Part shown: in pieces, positions 35,945 to 45,920 of the stretch
How the letters are laid out: every line of letters starts with the position of its first letter
How positions within the stretch are numbered: position 1 is the stretch's first letter
Source: Clostridiales bacterium
GTDB lineage: Bacteria > Bacillota > Clostridia > Clostridiales > Oxobacteraceae
NCBI GenBank assembly: GCA_030016385.1
Contig: JASEJN010000001.1
Location: 1 to 64,000, forward strand
Length of the DNA: 64,000 bases
Direction: 5' to 3'
Position numbers and translations under genes: made by a program
The notes under the pieces: model-generated
Seen by the model: only the letters and a program-made list of their open reading frames with translations
Database searches by the model: none
Told to the model about the DNA's origin: nothing

Positions 35945-37984
35945 ATGAATTGGGTAATAGTATCTATAATTCTTTCATTCGCAGCTCTGGGCGTAGCAGG
36001 TTATTTTTACTGGTGGGTAGTTTCACAACCCGAAGGAAGCAAGGAGTCTGAAGATATAGGGCTGCTTATAAGAAATGGGGCAAACACTTTTCTTAAAAGA
36101 GAGTACATGGTACTTGCTAAATTCGTCGGCATTGTCGCAGTTATCATATTAATTTTTTTACCTGAACCGATATGGGCTCATTCGCCTCTCGGCAATCTTC
36201 AGGCGGCGATAGCATATATATTAGGCTCGGTTCTTTCGGCATGCGCAGGTAAAATGGGAATGCAAGTCGCAACCATTGCAAATGTAAAAGCGGTAAATGC
36301 AGCGAAGAAAGGGTTGAATCCGGCTTTTAACATAGGTTTCCGCGGTGGTGCCGTTATGGGCATGGCGGTAATCGGGGTATGCCTTTTTGGAACAAGTGTA
36401 ATATATGCTCTTACTAAAGATATTACAACATCTTTGATGTTCAGCTTTGGAGCAAGTTCTCTGGCCTTGTTTGCAAAAGCCGGAGGAGGAATTTACACAA
36501 AGACTGCAGATATAAGTGCGGACCTTGTGGGTAAGGTGGAACTGGGGATTCCGGAGGATGACCCGAGAAATCCTGCTGTTATCGCCGACAATGTCGGAGA
36601 TAATGTAGGTGATGTTGCAGGGATGGGTGCCGATCTCTTCGATTCAAATGTGGCATCAATAACTGCAGCTATTGTAATAGGTATGTCCATTGGACAGGTA
36701 AATATAGTATTCTGTTATGCAGCTCTTGGGCTTCTGGCTTCGATACTCGGAATCTTCTGCGTAAGAATCGGTAAAAAGGGAGACCCGAGCAATGCACTGA
36801 ACAATGGTACGTATATTACCACAGTTATTTACGTTTTACTGACACTTTTGGCTTCACTGTTGTTTAAATATAATCTTCGTATTTGGGGAGCTACGGCTGT
36901 AGGTCTCGTCGTTGGAGTAATAATCGGTATAACTTCTGATTATTATACATCTGATGACAAGAAACCTGTAAAACTTGTGGCGGAATCCTCAAAGACTGGA
37001 CCTGCATTTACAATTATTACAGGATTTTCTTATGGATTTCTGAGCGCGCTGCCTGCTCTTATAGGGATAGGCGTGGCTTCGCTTATAGCATATAAACTCT
37101 GTGAACCTCTGGGCGGAAGTTATCCTATGTTCGGAATAAGCATGGCAGCCCTTGGAATGTTATCGATAGTGGGTATGGTTGTTTCGAATGATGCATATGG
37201 TCCTATAGTTGACAATGCAAGAGGACTTGCAGAGATGACAGGTCTCGGAGATGATGTACTTGATGTAACCGACCAGCTGGATTCGGCAGGCAATACCGCA
37301 AAGGCGATAACAAAGGGATTTGCAATAGGCGCTGCTGGATTAACTGTCATTGCACTGCTCGGTTCTTACCAGGAAATTGTTGCCAGCGCAACGGGCAATA
37401 CGATACAGTTCAATCTTATGAACCCAATGGTATTTTTCGGGGTATTGGTCGGAGTTGCTATACCGGCAGTTTTCTCAGCCATGTTAATGCTCGGTGTAAA
37501 CCGCAATGCTGAGAGGATGGTTGCTGAAATACACAGGCAGTTTACGGATATACCCGGTCTGAAAGAAGGAAAGCCCGGCGTAGTTCCTGAATACAACAAA
37601 TGTATCGATATTGCCGCTATAGGTTCTCTGAAAGAATTGATACCTGCAGGTCTTATAGTGATAATTGCAACGCTGATCGTTGGATTTATAGGCGGTATAA
37701 ATGCAATTGGTGGATATCTGGCAGGCAATATAATGTCAGGGCTTTTGATTGCGCTCATGATGGCAAATGCCGGAGGTCTATGGGATAATTCCAAGAAGTT
37801 TATAGAATCCGGACATTTCGGAGGAAAAGGTTCTGCAGCCCACAAAGCGGCAGTTATAGGAGATACCGTCGGTGATCCTTTCAAGGATACGGCAGGTCCT
37901 TCGCTTAACACACAGATTACAGTTGTGTCGCTGGTGGCATCCATTACTGCAAGGCTGTTCCTGAAATTTTCACTTTTCAAATAG
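35945..37984 (+). CDS. hppA: Membrane-bound proton-translocating pyrophosphatase
   Basis: This couples hydrolysis of pyrophosphate to ion pumping across the cytoplasmic membrane. It is 679 residues with about 16 helices. The substrate-site segments are visible: DLVGKVELGIPEDDPRNPAV, ADNVGDNVGDVAGMGADLFD and GDTVGDPFKDTAGPSLN. In the AGNTAKAITKG segment, Lys453 and Thr456 occupy the positions that in this family distinguish potassium-independent (Lys, Thr) from potassium-dependent (Ala, Ala/Gly) enzymes, so potassium-independent proton pumping is inferred. AAGGGGGTCG precedes the ATG. It is monocistronic, with a terminator right after. Confidence 0.95.
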   Translation: MNWVIVSIILSFAALGVAGYFYWWVVSQPEGSKESEDIGLLIRNGANTFLKREYMVLAKFVGIVAVIILIFLPEPIWAHSPLGNLQAAIAYILGSVLSACAGKMGMQVATIANVKAVNAAKKGLNPAFNIGFRGGAVMGMAVIGVCLFGTSVIYALTKDITTSLMFSFGASSLALFAKAGGGIYTKTADISADLVGKVELGIPEDDPRNPAVIADNVGDNVGDVAGMGADLFDSNVASITAAIVIGMSIGQVNIVFCYAALGLLASILGIFCVRIGKKGDPSNALNNGTYITTVIYVLLTLLASLLFKYNLRIWGATAVGLVVGVIIGITSDYYTSDDKKPVKLVAESSKTGPAFTIITGFSYGFLSALPALIGIGVASLIAYKLCEPLGGSYPMFGISMAALGMLSIVGMVVSNDAYGPIVDNARGLAEMTGLGDDVLDVTDQLDSAGNTAKAITKGFAIGAAGLTVIALLGSYQEIVASATGNTIQFNLMNPMVFFGVLVGVAIPAVFSAMLMLGVNRNAERMVAEIHRQFTDIPGLKEGKPGVVPEYNKCIDIAAIGSLKELIPAGLIVIIATLIVGFIGGINAIGGYLAGNIMSGLLIALMMANAGGLWDNSKKFIESGHFGGKGSAAHKAAVIGDTVGDPFKDTAGPSLNTQITVVSLVASITARLFLKFSLFK

Positions 37985-38012
37985 ACGAATGGAATTCACA
38001 GATATTATAAAT

Positions 38013-38060
38013 AAAAAAGGAACACTGAGGTTTTAATCAAACTTCAGTGTTCCTTTTTTA
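38013..38060 (+). terminator. Intrinsic terminator after hppA
   Basis: The stem AAGGAACACTGAGGT pairs with ACTTCAGTGTTCCTT (one G-T pair) around a 9-nt loop. It is flanked by A and T runs, so it may work from both strands. Confidence 0.9.
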
Positions 38061-38251
38061 TTTATATAGAAAGCCTGGATATTCAATTACTTATCTCGGA
38101 TACTTATCTCTGATTTTGAAAGTTTACTATTTATTTCAAATTGTCATATTAATCTTGAATTTTGTCAATTTACTTTTTAAAATCCCTATGATTAAATGGG
38201 AAATAAGGATTTGGTGCGCACTAATACCGAAGAATAAGATAAGGGGGATAA

Positions 38252-39862
38252 ATGATGAACTGTTCAAATAAAGGATTTAAATTCATTTCTATCTTTTTAG
38301 TTTCATTGCTGGTTCTAAGCACTCTATCGGGTTGCGGAAAAAAGCAACCTGCAGCTGCTGGCAGCTCAGATACGGGAGCAGGAATTAAGGTGACATATCC
38401 TATGAAGACGAATGTTGCGCTGAAATATTGGTGGAACTGGTCAAATCAGTATGCCAAGAGTCTAAATGAAGCTCCCATAGCAAAGGAATTGCAGAAAAAA
38501 ACGGGGATAAAGGTAACATATATAAACCCTGGTGCATCTACAGCAGGTGATGCTTTCAATCTTATGCTGGCATCCGGTGATCTTCCGGATATAATAGAGT
38601 GGAACTGGGCAGGTTTTCCCGGCGGGCCAGAAAAGGCCATGAATGATGGCTACATTATAAAGCTAAATGATATTATAAATAAGTATGCTCCCAATCTTAA
38701 GGCATATTATGCGGCCAACCCCGACAGAGAAAAAATGGTAAAGACGGATTCGGGAAATTTCTATAATTTTCCGTTTTTTAGAGAAGATGAAATGCAACTT
38801 GCGTGGTATGGTCCTATAATGAGGCAAGACTGGCTGGATGATCTTGGACTGCAGGTGCCTACTACCATGGACGAATGGCACGATACACTTAAGGCATTCA
38901 AGGAGAAAAAAGGTGCGACAGCTCCTCTGACGGTAGACAGTGGATTATGGTATTTCCAGGTTGGCGCTTTTGCAGGTGCATACGGAGTTAAAAAAGATTT
39001 TTATCTGGAAAACGGGAAGGTAACTTATGGCCCTATTCAACCGGGTTATAAAGAGTTCTTGGCTGCCATGAAAGAATGGTATTCCGAAGGATTGCTTGAT
39101 AAAAATTTTTCAACTTCAGATGGAAAAATCGTCAATGCAAATATGACCAGCGGAAAATCAGGTGCATCGCTTGGCGGTTCCGGAGGCGGACTTGGGGCAT
39201 GGATGCAGACAATGAAGGACAAGGATCCCAAATATAAGCTTGTTGGTACACCTTATCCTGTATTAAACAAAGGCGACAGGGCAAAATTCGGACAGAGGGA
39301 TCCTTATGGCAACAGCGATGGCGCAGCGATAACTACAAAATGCAAGAATGTTGAAATCGCAGCGAGGTATCTGGATTATCCATATTCAAAGGAAGGGCAT
39401 ATGGTTGCAAATTTCGGCATCGAAGGCGAATCATATAAGATGGTAAATGGTGAACCTCAATATACCGATATAATAACCAATAATCCGAATAAATTGACAA
39501 GGACTGACGCATTGAATTTATATACACTTATAAGAGGAAGCGGTCCGGCTGAACAGGATAAGCGATTAGTACAATGTGAATCTGGTTCACCTGAGCAATT
39601 AGCAGCCAAAAATAATTGGAAGAATACTGACCAGGCAAAACATGATATACAATATATATGCTTTACCCAGCAGGAATCAAGCGATATGGCAAAGATAATG
39701 GCTGATGTAAATACGCTTGTCAACGAAATGACAATAAAGTTCATTATGGGTACAACTCCTCTTGATGATTTTGACAAATTCGTAAAACAGATTAAAGATT
39801 TCGGTATTGATAAAGCAATATCAATAGAGCAGGCAGCCGTGGACAGATACAATAAAAGATAG
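38252..39862 (+). CDS. Carbohydrate ABC transporter substrate-binding lipoprotein (LplA/YtcQ type)
   Basis: This is an extracellular binding protein of the family-1 carbohydrate type, 536 residues. The signal peptide ends in lipobox LSTLSGC (Cys at about residue 28). A large mature domain is rich in aromatic residues (LKYWWNWSNQYAKS). AAGGGGG precedes the tandem ATGs. It is followed by two permeases but no ATPase, as in LplABC/YtcQP-like systems. The long SBP length and the nearby glycosidases suggest an oligosaccharide ligand, which cannot be named. Confidence 0.88.
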   Translation: MMNCSNKGFKFISIFLVSLLVLSTLSGCGKKQPAAAGSSDTGAGIKVTYPMKTNVALKYWWNWSNQYAKSLNEAPIAKELQKKTGIKVTYINPGASTAGDAFNLMLASGDLPDIIEWNWAGFPGGPEKAMNDGYIIKLNDIINKYAPNLKAYYAANPDREKMVKTDSGNFYNFPFFREDEMQLAWYGPIMRQDWLDDLGLQVPTTMDEWHDTLKAFKEKKGATAPLTVDSGLWYFQVGAFAGAYGVKKDFYLENGKVTYGPIQPGYKEFLAAMKEWYSEGLLDKNFSTSDGKIVNANMTSGKSGASLGGSGGGLGAWMQTMKDKDPKYKLVGTPYPVLNKGDRAKFGQRDPYGNSDGAAITTKCKNVEIAARYLDYPYSKEGHMVANFGIEGESYKMVNGEPQYTDIITNNPNKLTRTDALNLYTLIRGSGPAEQDKRLVQCESGSPEQLAAKNNWKNTDQAKHDIQYICFTQQESSDMAKIMADVNTLVNEMTIKFIMGTTPLDDFDKFVKQIKDFGIDKAISIEQAAVDRYNKR

Positions 39863-39890
39863 TAATATTTCAACAATTATACAGTCTTTG

Positions 39891-39922
39891 AGTATTGTCA
39901 GAGATTTTTCTCTGACAATACT
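39891..39922 (+). promoter_or_regulatory. Intercistronic hairpin after the binding-protein gene
   Basis: A perfect 14-bp stem (AGTATTGTCAGAGA/TCTCTGACAATACT) with a TTTT loop has no downstream T-run. It is likely an mRNA 3'-end stabiliser or partial terminator that keeps binding protein expressed above permease levels. Confidence 0.7.
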
Positions 39923-39956
39923 ATTCTAAAGCCTTTGCGTATGAGGATGTGATGAT

Positions 39957-40943
39957 ATGATGAATCAAAAAAATTTAAAAATCCAAAGCCCCAAAAATGA
40001 ATATGAAACTTATCATATGAGCACAAGGAAAGCCGGAGTCATACAGAATATAAAAAAAGATTTTAAGGCAAACAGGGAACTCTATTATATTTCTTTTATT
40101 ATTATTGCATATTATCTTATTTTCTGTTATAAACCGATGCTTGGTGCCGTAATAGCTTTTAAAGACTATGTACCTATGAAGGGGATATGGAAAAGCCAAT
40201 GGGTAGGATTCAAATATTTCAGGGATTTTTTTCAAAGCCCATATTTTGTAAGGCTTATCAGGAATACGATATGGCTAAGTTTAAATTCGCTGATATTTGG
40301 ATTCCCGGCTCCTATAATACTTGCACTTTTAATAAATGAAATTGGAAATAAATTCTTTAAAAGATCCATACAAACTATAACATATCTGCCACACTTTATC
40401 TCAATGGTAGTAATCTGCGGCATTATTAAGGATTTTACATCCGATACGGGAGTAATAAATTATTTTATTTCCGCACTGGGCGGTAAGCCTGTGACAATGC
40501 TTTCGGTACCCAAACTGTTCATGCCGGTCTATGTTATATCAGGAATCTGGCAGGAAGTAGGCTGGGGGTCGATTATATACCTTGCGGCCCTTACAGGCAT
40601 AGATCCTCAATTATACGAAGCATCGTATATGGATGGAGCAAACAGATGGAAACAGACGATCTATATTACGCTTCCGGGAATTGCTCCGACTATTATAATA
40701 CTTTTTATACTGAGAATGGGCAGCCTTTTAAATGTTGGATTTGAAAAAATATTACTCCTTTATAACCCTGGGATATATGAAACGGCCGATGTAATATCTA
40801 CATATGTTTACAGGAAGGGCCTGCTTGAGTTTAACTGGGGTTTCAGCACTGCAGTAGGATTATTGAATTCCGTAATCAATTTCTTTTTTTTAATTGCTGC
40901 AAATACAATTAGCAGGAAAGTAAACGATACAAGTCTGTGGTAG
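39957..40943 (+). CDS. Carbohydrate ABC transporter permease (LplB/YtcP-LplB type)
   Basis: This is a 328-residue integral membrane permease. A cytoplasmic N-terminus of about 50 residues leads to helices and to the ATPase-contact loop EASYMDGANRWKQTIYITLPGI (EAA motif, about 221-242). It ends SRKVNDTSLW, typical of this branch. It works with the downstream permease as a heterodimer. GAGGATG lies upstream of ATG 39957. Confidence 0.9.
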   Translation: MMNQKNLKIQSPKNEYETYHMSTRKAGVIQNIKKDFKANRELYYISFIIIAYYLIFCYKPMLGAVIAFKDYVPMKGIWKSQWVGFKYFRDFFQSPYFVRLIRNTIWLSLNSLIFGFPAPIILALLINEIGNKFFKRSIQTITYLPHFISMVVICGIIKDFTSDTGVINYFISALGGKPVTMLSVPKLFMPVYVISGIWQEVGWGSIIYLAALTGIDPQLYEASYMDGANRWKQTIYITLPGIAPTIIILFILRMGSLLNVGFEKILLLYNPGIYETADVISTYVYRKGLLEFNWGFSTAVGLLNSVINFFFLIAANTISRKVNDTSLW

Positions 40944-40953
40944 GAGGCAAAAT

Positions 40954-41841
40954 ATGAGGATTAAAAAAACACCTGGTGAGAAGGTATTCACTGTTTTCAA
41001 TATATTATTTATGATAATTATGATTATTATGACGCTGTATCCCATGTTATATGTATTGTTTGCCTCTGTTAGTGATTCCGACGCAATAATGAGGTATACA
41101 GGGCCGTTATTAAAGCCAATAGGATTTACTCTGGCTGCATATAAAAGAGTATTTCAGTATCCGATGGTTTTAAGATCGCTTGTAAATTCAATAATAATTG
41201 TTTTAATGGGGACGTCAATAAATATATTTATGACATCTCTCGGTGCATATGTGCTTTCGCGAAAGCACTTCTATATAAAAAATGCAATGATGGTGCTTAT
41301 TGTAATCACGATGTATTTCAGCGGCGGCCTTGTGCCGCAGTATTTGAATGTAAAAGAGCTGGGAATGCTCGACACCTATTGGGCCATTATAATTCCCGGG
41401 GCAATAAGCACATGGAATCTTATCATAATGAGAACGTCGTTTCTAAGCATACCCGATAGCCTTGAAGAATCGGCCAAGCTTGATGGCGCAAAACATATAG
41501 ATATATTGTTTAAAATAGTTATACCTCTGGCTATGCCGACTATTGCGGTAATGATTCTTTTTTATGGTGTCGGGCACTGGAATTCCTGGTTTTCAGCCAT
41601 GATATATTTGAAAACGAGGGATAAATTTCCGATGCAGCTTATACTAAGGGAAATATTGATATTGAATGATACATCAAGCGGCGGAATGCAGGGGAACAGT
41701 ACGATTGATGATGTTCAGAAGATCGGTGAGACTATTAAGTATGCGTTAATCATTGTCGCAACCGTACCTATACTTGTGGTATATCCATTCCTCCAGAAAT
41801 ACTTTGTTAACGGTGTTATGATCGGAGCTTTAAAGGAATAA
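40954..41841 (+). CDS. Carbohydrate ABC transporter permease (YtcP/LplC type)
   Basis: This is a 295-residue second permease subunit with six predicted helices. The EAA loop is ESAKLDGAKHIDILFKIVIPL, and it ends PFLQKYFVNGVMIGALKE, the usual terminus. GGAGG is 8 nt before the ATG, and the gene lies 10 nt after its partner. Confidence 0.9.
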   Translation: MRIKKTPGEKVFTVFNILFMIIMIIMTLYPMLYVLFASVSDSDAIMRYTGPLLKPIGFTLAAYKRVFQYPMVLRSLVNSIIIVLMGTSINIFMTSLGAYVLSRKHFYIKNAMMVLIVITMYFSGGLVPQYLNVKELGMLDTYWAIIIPGAISTWNLIIMRTSFLSIPDSLEESAKLDGAKHIDILFKIVIPLAMPTIAVMILFYGVGHWNSWFSAMIYLKTRDKFPMQLILREILILNDTSSGGMQGNSTIDDVQKIGETIKYALIIVATVPILVVYPFLQKYFVNGVMIGALKE

Positions 41842-41923
41842 GCAGTTCCTAAAGGCAAATCGGTGTAAGTTTAATCTGGAAGATAACTGTTTAAAACAAT
41901 ATGAATTTTTATATAAATCGAAT

Positions 41924-41994
41924 AAAAAGTACTCTTTCTAAACGATAATTGAAATAGATAAATTATTGACTTATGTAAGAAAGAGCACTTTTTT
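41924..41994 (+). terminator. Terminator with long loop after the first permease pair
   Basis: AAAAAGTACTCTTTCT pairs with AGAAAGAGCACTTTTTT (one mismatch) across a 38-nt loop, ending in a T-run. It separates the importer genes from the AraC-type regulator, whose own promoter probably lies within or after the loop (TTGACT at 41967). Confidence 0.65.
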
Positions 41995-42095
41995 ATATAG
42001 AAAAGAATAAAATTCCCATCAAAATGTTATTTTTGCTATTTGCGATGTTGTCAGGATGTAAAAACAATCTTTGTTTGAAGGGAGCTTTATTATTA

Positions 42096-44390
42096 ATGAT
42101 AAATATCAAGCATATTCATAAAAAGCATGGGGTGATCTTTAACTGGTTTCTTTCATACATGATTATATTGATTATACCTACATTAATAATAGGTATATCG
42201 AACATTGCAACAATTAATATTGTGGAAGAAGAAATAAATAAATCGGATTTATTTATATTAAAAAGGGTACAGAATAATATAGACAATCTTCTCTATAACG
42301 CCCAACAGTTAAGTAATGAAATCTGTTTTAATGATAATATACAGAAGATATTAACATATAATAAATCTTCTAATATCAATTATTATATAATCCACAAGGC
42401 TGTAGAAGATCTAAGATCATATAAAGATTCAACGGATTTGATCAATAACTACTATATTTATTTTAAAGATATAGACATAGTCATATCGCCGGACGGGAGC
42501 ACTGATGAAAAGACATTCTATAAATCCTACTATGAAGATAGCAAGAAGTTTTCATACAATACGTGGCATGAAACGAACAGGGGATATTATGCCCAAAGAT
42601 GCGTGTTACTTAAAAATCCAAATAATGATTATATGACTTTTCTGTATGGACGTTCGCTTCCCTTGTTGGAGAAATCTTCACCGATGGCCAGCATATTTGT
42701 AATGTTGGATGATTCTATGTTTGCACGACAAATAGACAATGCAAATATAATCGGCAATGATATTATATTTGTAACTGATAAAAATGACAATGTCATATAT
42801 TCCTCAAATAAAAACGCCGATCTTAAAAGTTTTGGGCTAAAGACTTCAGATAAACCCAACGGCTTATTCCGCAAGAAAATAAATGGACATAGTTTTGTCG
42901 TTTCGTATATTAATTCACGATATTTTGGGTTCAGATATATAATTGCCGTTCCATATGCCGACTTTTGGCAAAAAGCCCAATATGTAAAGAAATATGCTTT
43001 AATCAGTTTCCTGCTGTGTCTGTCAATAGGAGGCATTGTAACCGCTTTATTAATTATAAAAAATTATAATCCTATTAGGAAACTGGTAAAAAGTTTGGAA
43101 CCGCTATCTTCATCTACTTATGCGTCCAGCAGTGATGAGTATTCTTTTATAAAAAATGCATTATCCAGTATCTCAAATAATAAGCAAGATATAGAGAAAA
43201 AACTTGAAAGCCAGAACAAGGTCCTCAAATGCGAATTAATTAGAAACATTTTGAAAGGCAGATTTGAAAATGAATATATTATAAATGAATACTTATCCAT
43301 ATGTGGTATCAATTTTGATACTCAATATTTTCTGGTAATTTTATTGTATATTAATGATGCAAAGAAAGATGATTTAAAAGGCTGCAGTAAATTAAACTTA
43401 AGAGATAAAATAAAAAAAGTGCTGGAGGGCCGATATAATGTATACTTTACAGAAGATGACAATATGAATATATGCTTAATCAACTTTAAAGAAGAACCGG
43501 CGGATGGCTCCGTTAAGGACATAGTCGATGAAATAAGCAAAATACAGGGATATATAGCCGGTAATTATAAAATAAATTTTTCATTGTCTGCAGGCAATAT
43601 TCATGATGGGATTTATGGCATCAGCAAATCATATAATGAGTCCGCAGAGGCTATGGATTATAAAATGGTGATGAGGATTGAAGGAAGTCTTTGCTATTCC
43701 GATATTCAAAAATTGCCCGAAAACAATACAAAATGTTCTTTTAAAAAAGAATTAAATCTTATCAATCAGATGATAGAATCCGGAAATATTGAAAGTGCGC
43801 TGGATGAATTATTCAATAGTTTATTTATGAACAGGCATTTTTCGCTGGAAATGAGCAAATGCTTTAAAATGAATATAATGAGCACATTGACAAAAATAGT
43901 AAACGATATGGATAATATTGAAAGCAGGAAATATGTAAATTTGATATCAAATATTGAACAGATAATGGAATGTGAAAGCAAAGACGAGATAAAGCAAAAG
44001 ATAATATACATTATAGATTCTGTTAGAAAGTATGTAAATTGCAAAAAAGATAGGCATAAAAAATCCGATCTGCAAAATAAGATAATTAAATATATTGCAA
44101 AAAATTACAATGATCCGGATTTAAACGTATCGGCAGTGGCTGAACATTTGGGTATGCACCCTGTGTATATTTCCCAGGCATTCAAGGAGCAAAGCGGCCA
44201 GAGCATACTTGATTATATACATAAAATAAGAATTGAAAAAGCAAAAGAGATTTTAAAATGTCCGGAGAATACCATCGAAAAGGCGGCTAATGATGTGGGT
44301 TATGCAAACGTCAGAACGTTTATCAGGGTATTTAAAAAATATGAAGGTATCAATCCGGGATTATATAAGGATATTATGAGAGATAAATGA
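42096..44390 (+). CDS. Membrane-anchored AraC-family transcriptional regulator
   Basis: This is a 764-residue one-component sensor. Residues about 15-35 and about 305-325 are transmembrane helices flanking a roughly 270-residue extracellular ligand-sensing region. Then come a cytoplasmic linker and a C-terminal AraC DNA-binding domain (about 665-764) with two helix-turn-helix units (NVSAVAEHLGMHPVYISQAF and IEKAANDVGYANVRTFIRVF). AAGGGAG at 42078-42084 supports ATG 42096. The open frame from 42024 is not needed. It probably controls the neighbouring importer and glycosidase genes. Confidence 0.87.
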   Translation: MINIKHIHKKHGVIFNWFLSYMIILIIPTLIIGISNIATINIVEEEINKSDLFILKRVQNNIDNLLYNAQQLSNEICFNDNIQKILTYNKSSNINYYIIHKAVEDLRSYKDSTDLINNYYIYFKDIDIVISPDGSTDEKTFYKSYYEDSKKFSYNTWHETNRGYYAQRCVLLKNPNNDYMTFLYGRSLPLLEKSSPMASIFVMLDDSMFARQIDNANIIGNDIIFVTDKNDNVIYSSNKNADLKSFGLKTSDKPNGLFRKKINGHSFVVSYINSRYFGFRYIIAVPYADFWQKAQYVKKYALISFLLCLSIGGIVTALLIIKNYNPIRKLVKSLEPLSSSTYASSSDEYSFIKNALSSISNNKQDIEKKLESQNKVLKCELIRNILKGRFENEYIINEYLSICGINFDTQYFLVILLYINDAKKDDLKGCSKLNLRDKIKKVLEGRYNVYFTEDDNMNICLINFKEEPADGSVKDIVDEISKIQGYIAGNYKINFSLSAGNIHDGIYGISKSYNESAEAMDYKMVMRIEGSLCYSDIQKLPENNTKCSFKKELNLINQMIESGNIESALDELFNSLFMNRHFSLEMSKCFKMNIMSTLTKIVNDMDNIESRKYVNLISNIEQIMECESKDEIKQKIIYIIDSVRKYVNCKKDRHKKSDLQNKIIKYIAKNYNDPDLNVSAVAEHLGMHPVYISQAFKEQSGQSILDYIHKIRIEKAKEILKCPENTIEKAANDVGYANVRTFIRVFKKYEGINPGLYKDIMRDK

Positions 44391-44463
44391 TGGATCAAAG
44401 GAAGGTTGGCGTGGAGAGCATATTAAAATACGGAAAATTTAAATAAATACTTGATAGTTGTGA

Positions 44464-44492
44464 TTGACATTAAAAGGATTTGCAAAGATAGT
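44464..44492 (+). promoter_or_regulatory. Possible promoter of the C69 hydrolase gene
   Basis: A perfect TTGACA at 44464-44469, a 17-nt spacer and GATAGT at 44487-44492 (four of six). It lies about 50 nt before the ATG. Confidence 0.4.
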
Positions 44493-44540
44493 GTAGAATA
44501 TACAAAATGTACCTTATATAATCGCAAAGAAGATGAAATT

Positions 44541-45860
44541 ATGTGTGATACGATGGTAGCTTTAGGTAATTGTACAAAAGACGGTTCAGTAATATTTGCC
44601 AAAAACAGTGACAGACAGCCTAATGAGCCCCATATAATCGTAAGAGTACCGCGCTCAAAACATGCCCTTGGAGAAAAAGTAAAATGTACATATATTGAAA
44701 TCGAACAAGTGGAAGAAACATATGAAGTACTGCTGCTCAAACCGTCATGGATTTGGGGATGTGAAATGGGCTGCAATGAATTCGGACTCAATATAGGAAA
44801 TGAAGCGGTTTTTACGAAAGAAAAGGAAGGAAAAGACAGTCTGACCGGCATGGATATGATAAGAATTGCCCTTGAGAGGTGCAAAACTTCTGATGAGGCA
44901 CTTGATATGATAATTTATCTTTTAGGCAAATATGGGCAGGGTGGAAATTGCGGATACGAAAAAAAGTTTACATATCACAACTCGTTTCTTATTGCAGATA
45001 AAAAATCTGCATGGGTAATAGAAACTGCCGGAAAATATTGGGCAGCCGAAAAAGTTACGGGTGTAAGGAATATATCCAATTGCCTGACCATAGGAAATAA
45101 ATTTGACAAGTGTCACCCTGATCTAATAAAGCATGCCGTGGATAAGGGCTGGTGCAAGGATGAAAGGGATTTTAACTTTGCAAAGTGCTACAGCAACCGG
45201 GTTATTACCAAATTCAGCGGTTCAAAGAGCAGGTTCAGTACGGCCAGAGATATGCTAAACAGGGAAAAGGGCAGCATAACGGTGGATATAATGAAACAGA
45301 TGCTTAGAAGCCATGAAGGCGCCATGGATGGCAGGCAATTCAGCAGAGGTTCTTTAAAAAGTATCTGCATGCACGGCGGATTGCCGATAGGGGACCATAC
45401 GACGGGGAGTTATATAGCATCTCTTAACGATAGACTCTGCACATACTGGATAACGGGAGCTTCTACCCCGTGTATTTCAATATTTAAACCTTTCTGGATG
45501 ATAGACGGCGAACATATGTCATTTAAAGAAAATGAGAAAGAAAAAGCAATAGAATATTGGAGGAAAAGAGAAAAGCTCCACAGGCTATTTATAGAGAACA
45601 GAATTTCTGATGTCGATTCATATTATACCGGAAGAGATAATCTGGAGAATAGTTTTTCAAAAATGGCAAATATGATTGAGGCTGAAAATTTAAATTCTAC
45701 AAGATGTATGGAGATAATGGACTATGCCATGAAAAAGGAGGAAGAGTTTATAGATCTGTTTATAAATAAATACCGTAAGAATACGCCTCATATAAAGGGC
45801 AGCCCTTATTTTAAATTTTATTGGAGGAAGCAAATAAATAGTTTTTTAAAAGGCATGTGA
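44541..45860 (+). CDS. Secernin-like peptidase family C69 (Ntn hydrolase)
   Basis: The N-terminus MCDTMVALGNCTKDG, then VIFAKNSDRQPNEPH, places Cys2 as the N-terminal nucleophile exposed after Met removal, as in C69 dipeptidases and secernins. It is 439 residues, with no signal peptide, so it is cytoplasmic. Further family blocks are GCEMGCNEFGLNIGNEAV and MLRSHEG. The frame is open further upstream, but only this start places the Cys correctly. The substrate could be a dipeptide or another amide. Its position before a sugar symporter is not explained. Confidence 0.82.
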   Translation: MCDTMVALGNCTKDGSVIFAKNSDRQPNEPHIIVRVPRSKHALGEKVKCTYIEIEQVEETYEVLLLKPSWIWGCEMGCNEFGLNIGNEAVFTKEKEGKDSLTGMDMIRIALERCKTSDEALDMIIYLLGKYGQGGNCGYEKKFTYHNSFLIADKKSAWVIETAGKYWAAEKVTGVRNISNCLTIGNKFDKCHPDLIKHAVDKGWCKDERDFNFAKCYSNRVITKFSGSKSRFSTARDMLNREKGSITVDIMKQMLRSHEGAMDGRQFSRGSLKSICMHGGLPIGDHTTGSYIASLNDRLCTYWITGASTPCISIFKPFWMIDGEHMSFKENEKEKAIEYWRKREKLHRLFIENRISDVDSYYTGRDNLENSFSKMANMIEAENLNSTRCMEIMDYAMKKEEEFIDLFINKYRKNTPHIKGSPYFKFYWRKQINSFLKGM

Positions 45861-45920
45861 ACAGATGAACCGGGCACTAATAATACATTATTGCAAAGAT
45901 AAATAAGGAGGAAAAGAATA

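Noticed and set aside
38047-38271. 74-codon plus-strand ORF after hppA.
   Set aside because: It starts inside the terminator hairpin, lacks a binding site and overlaps the start of the lipoprotein gene.
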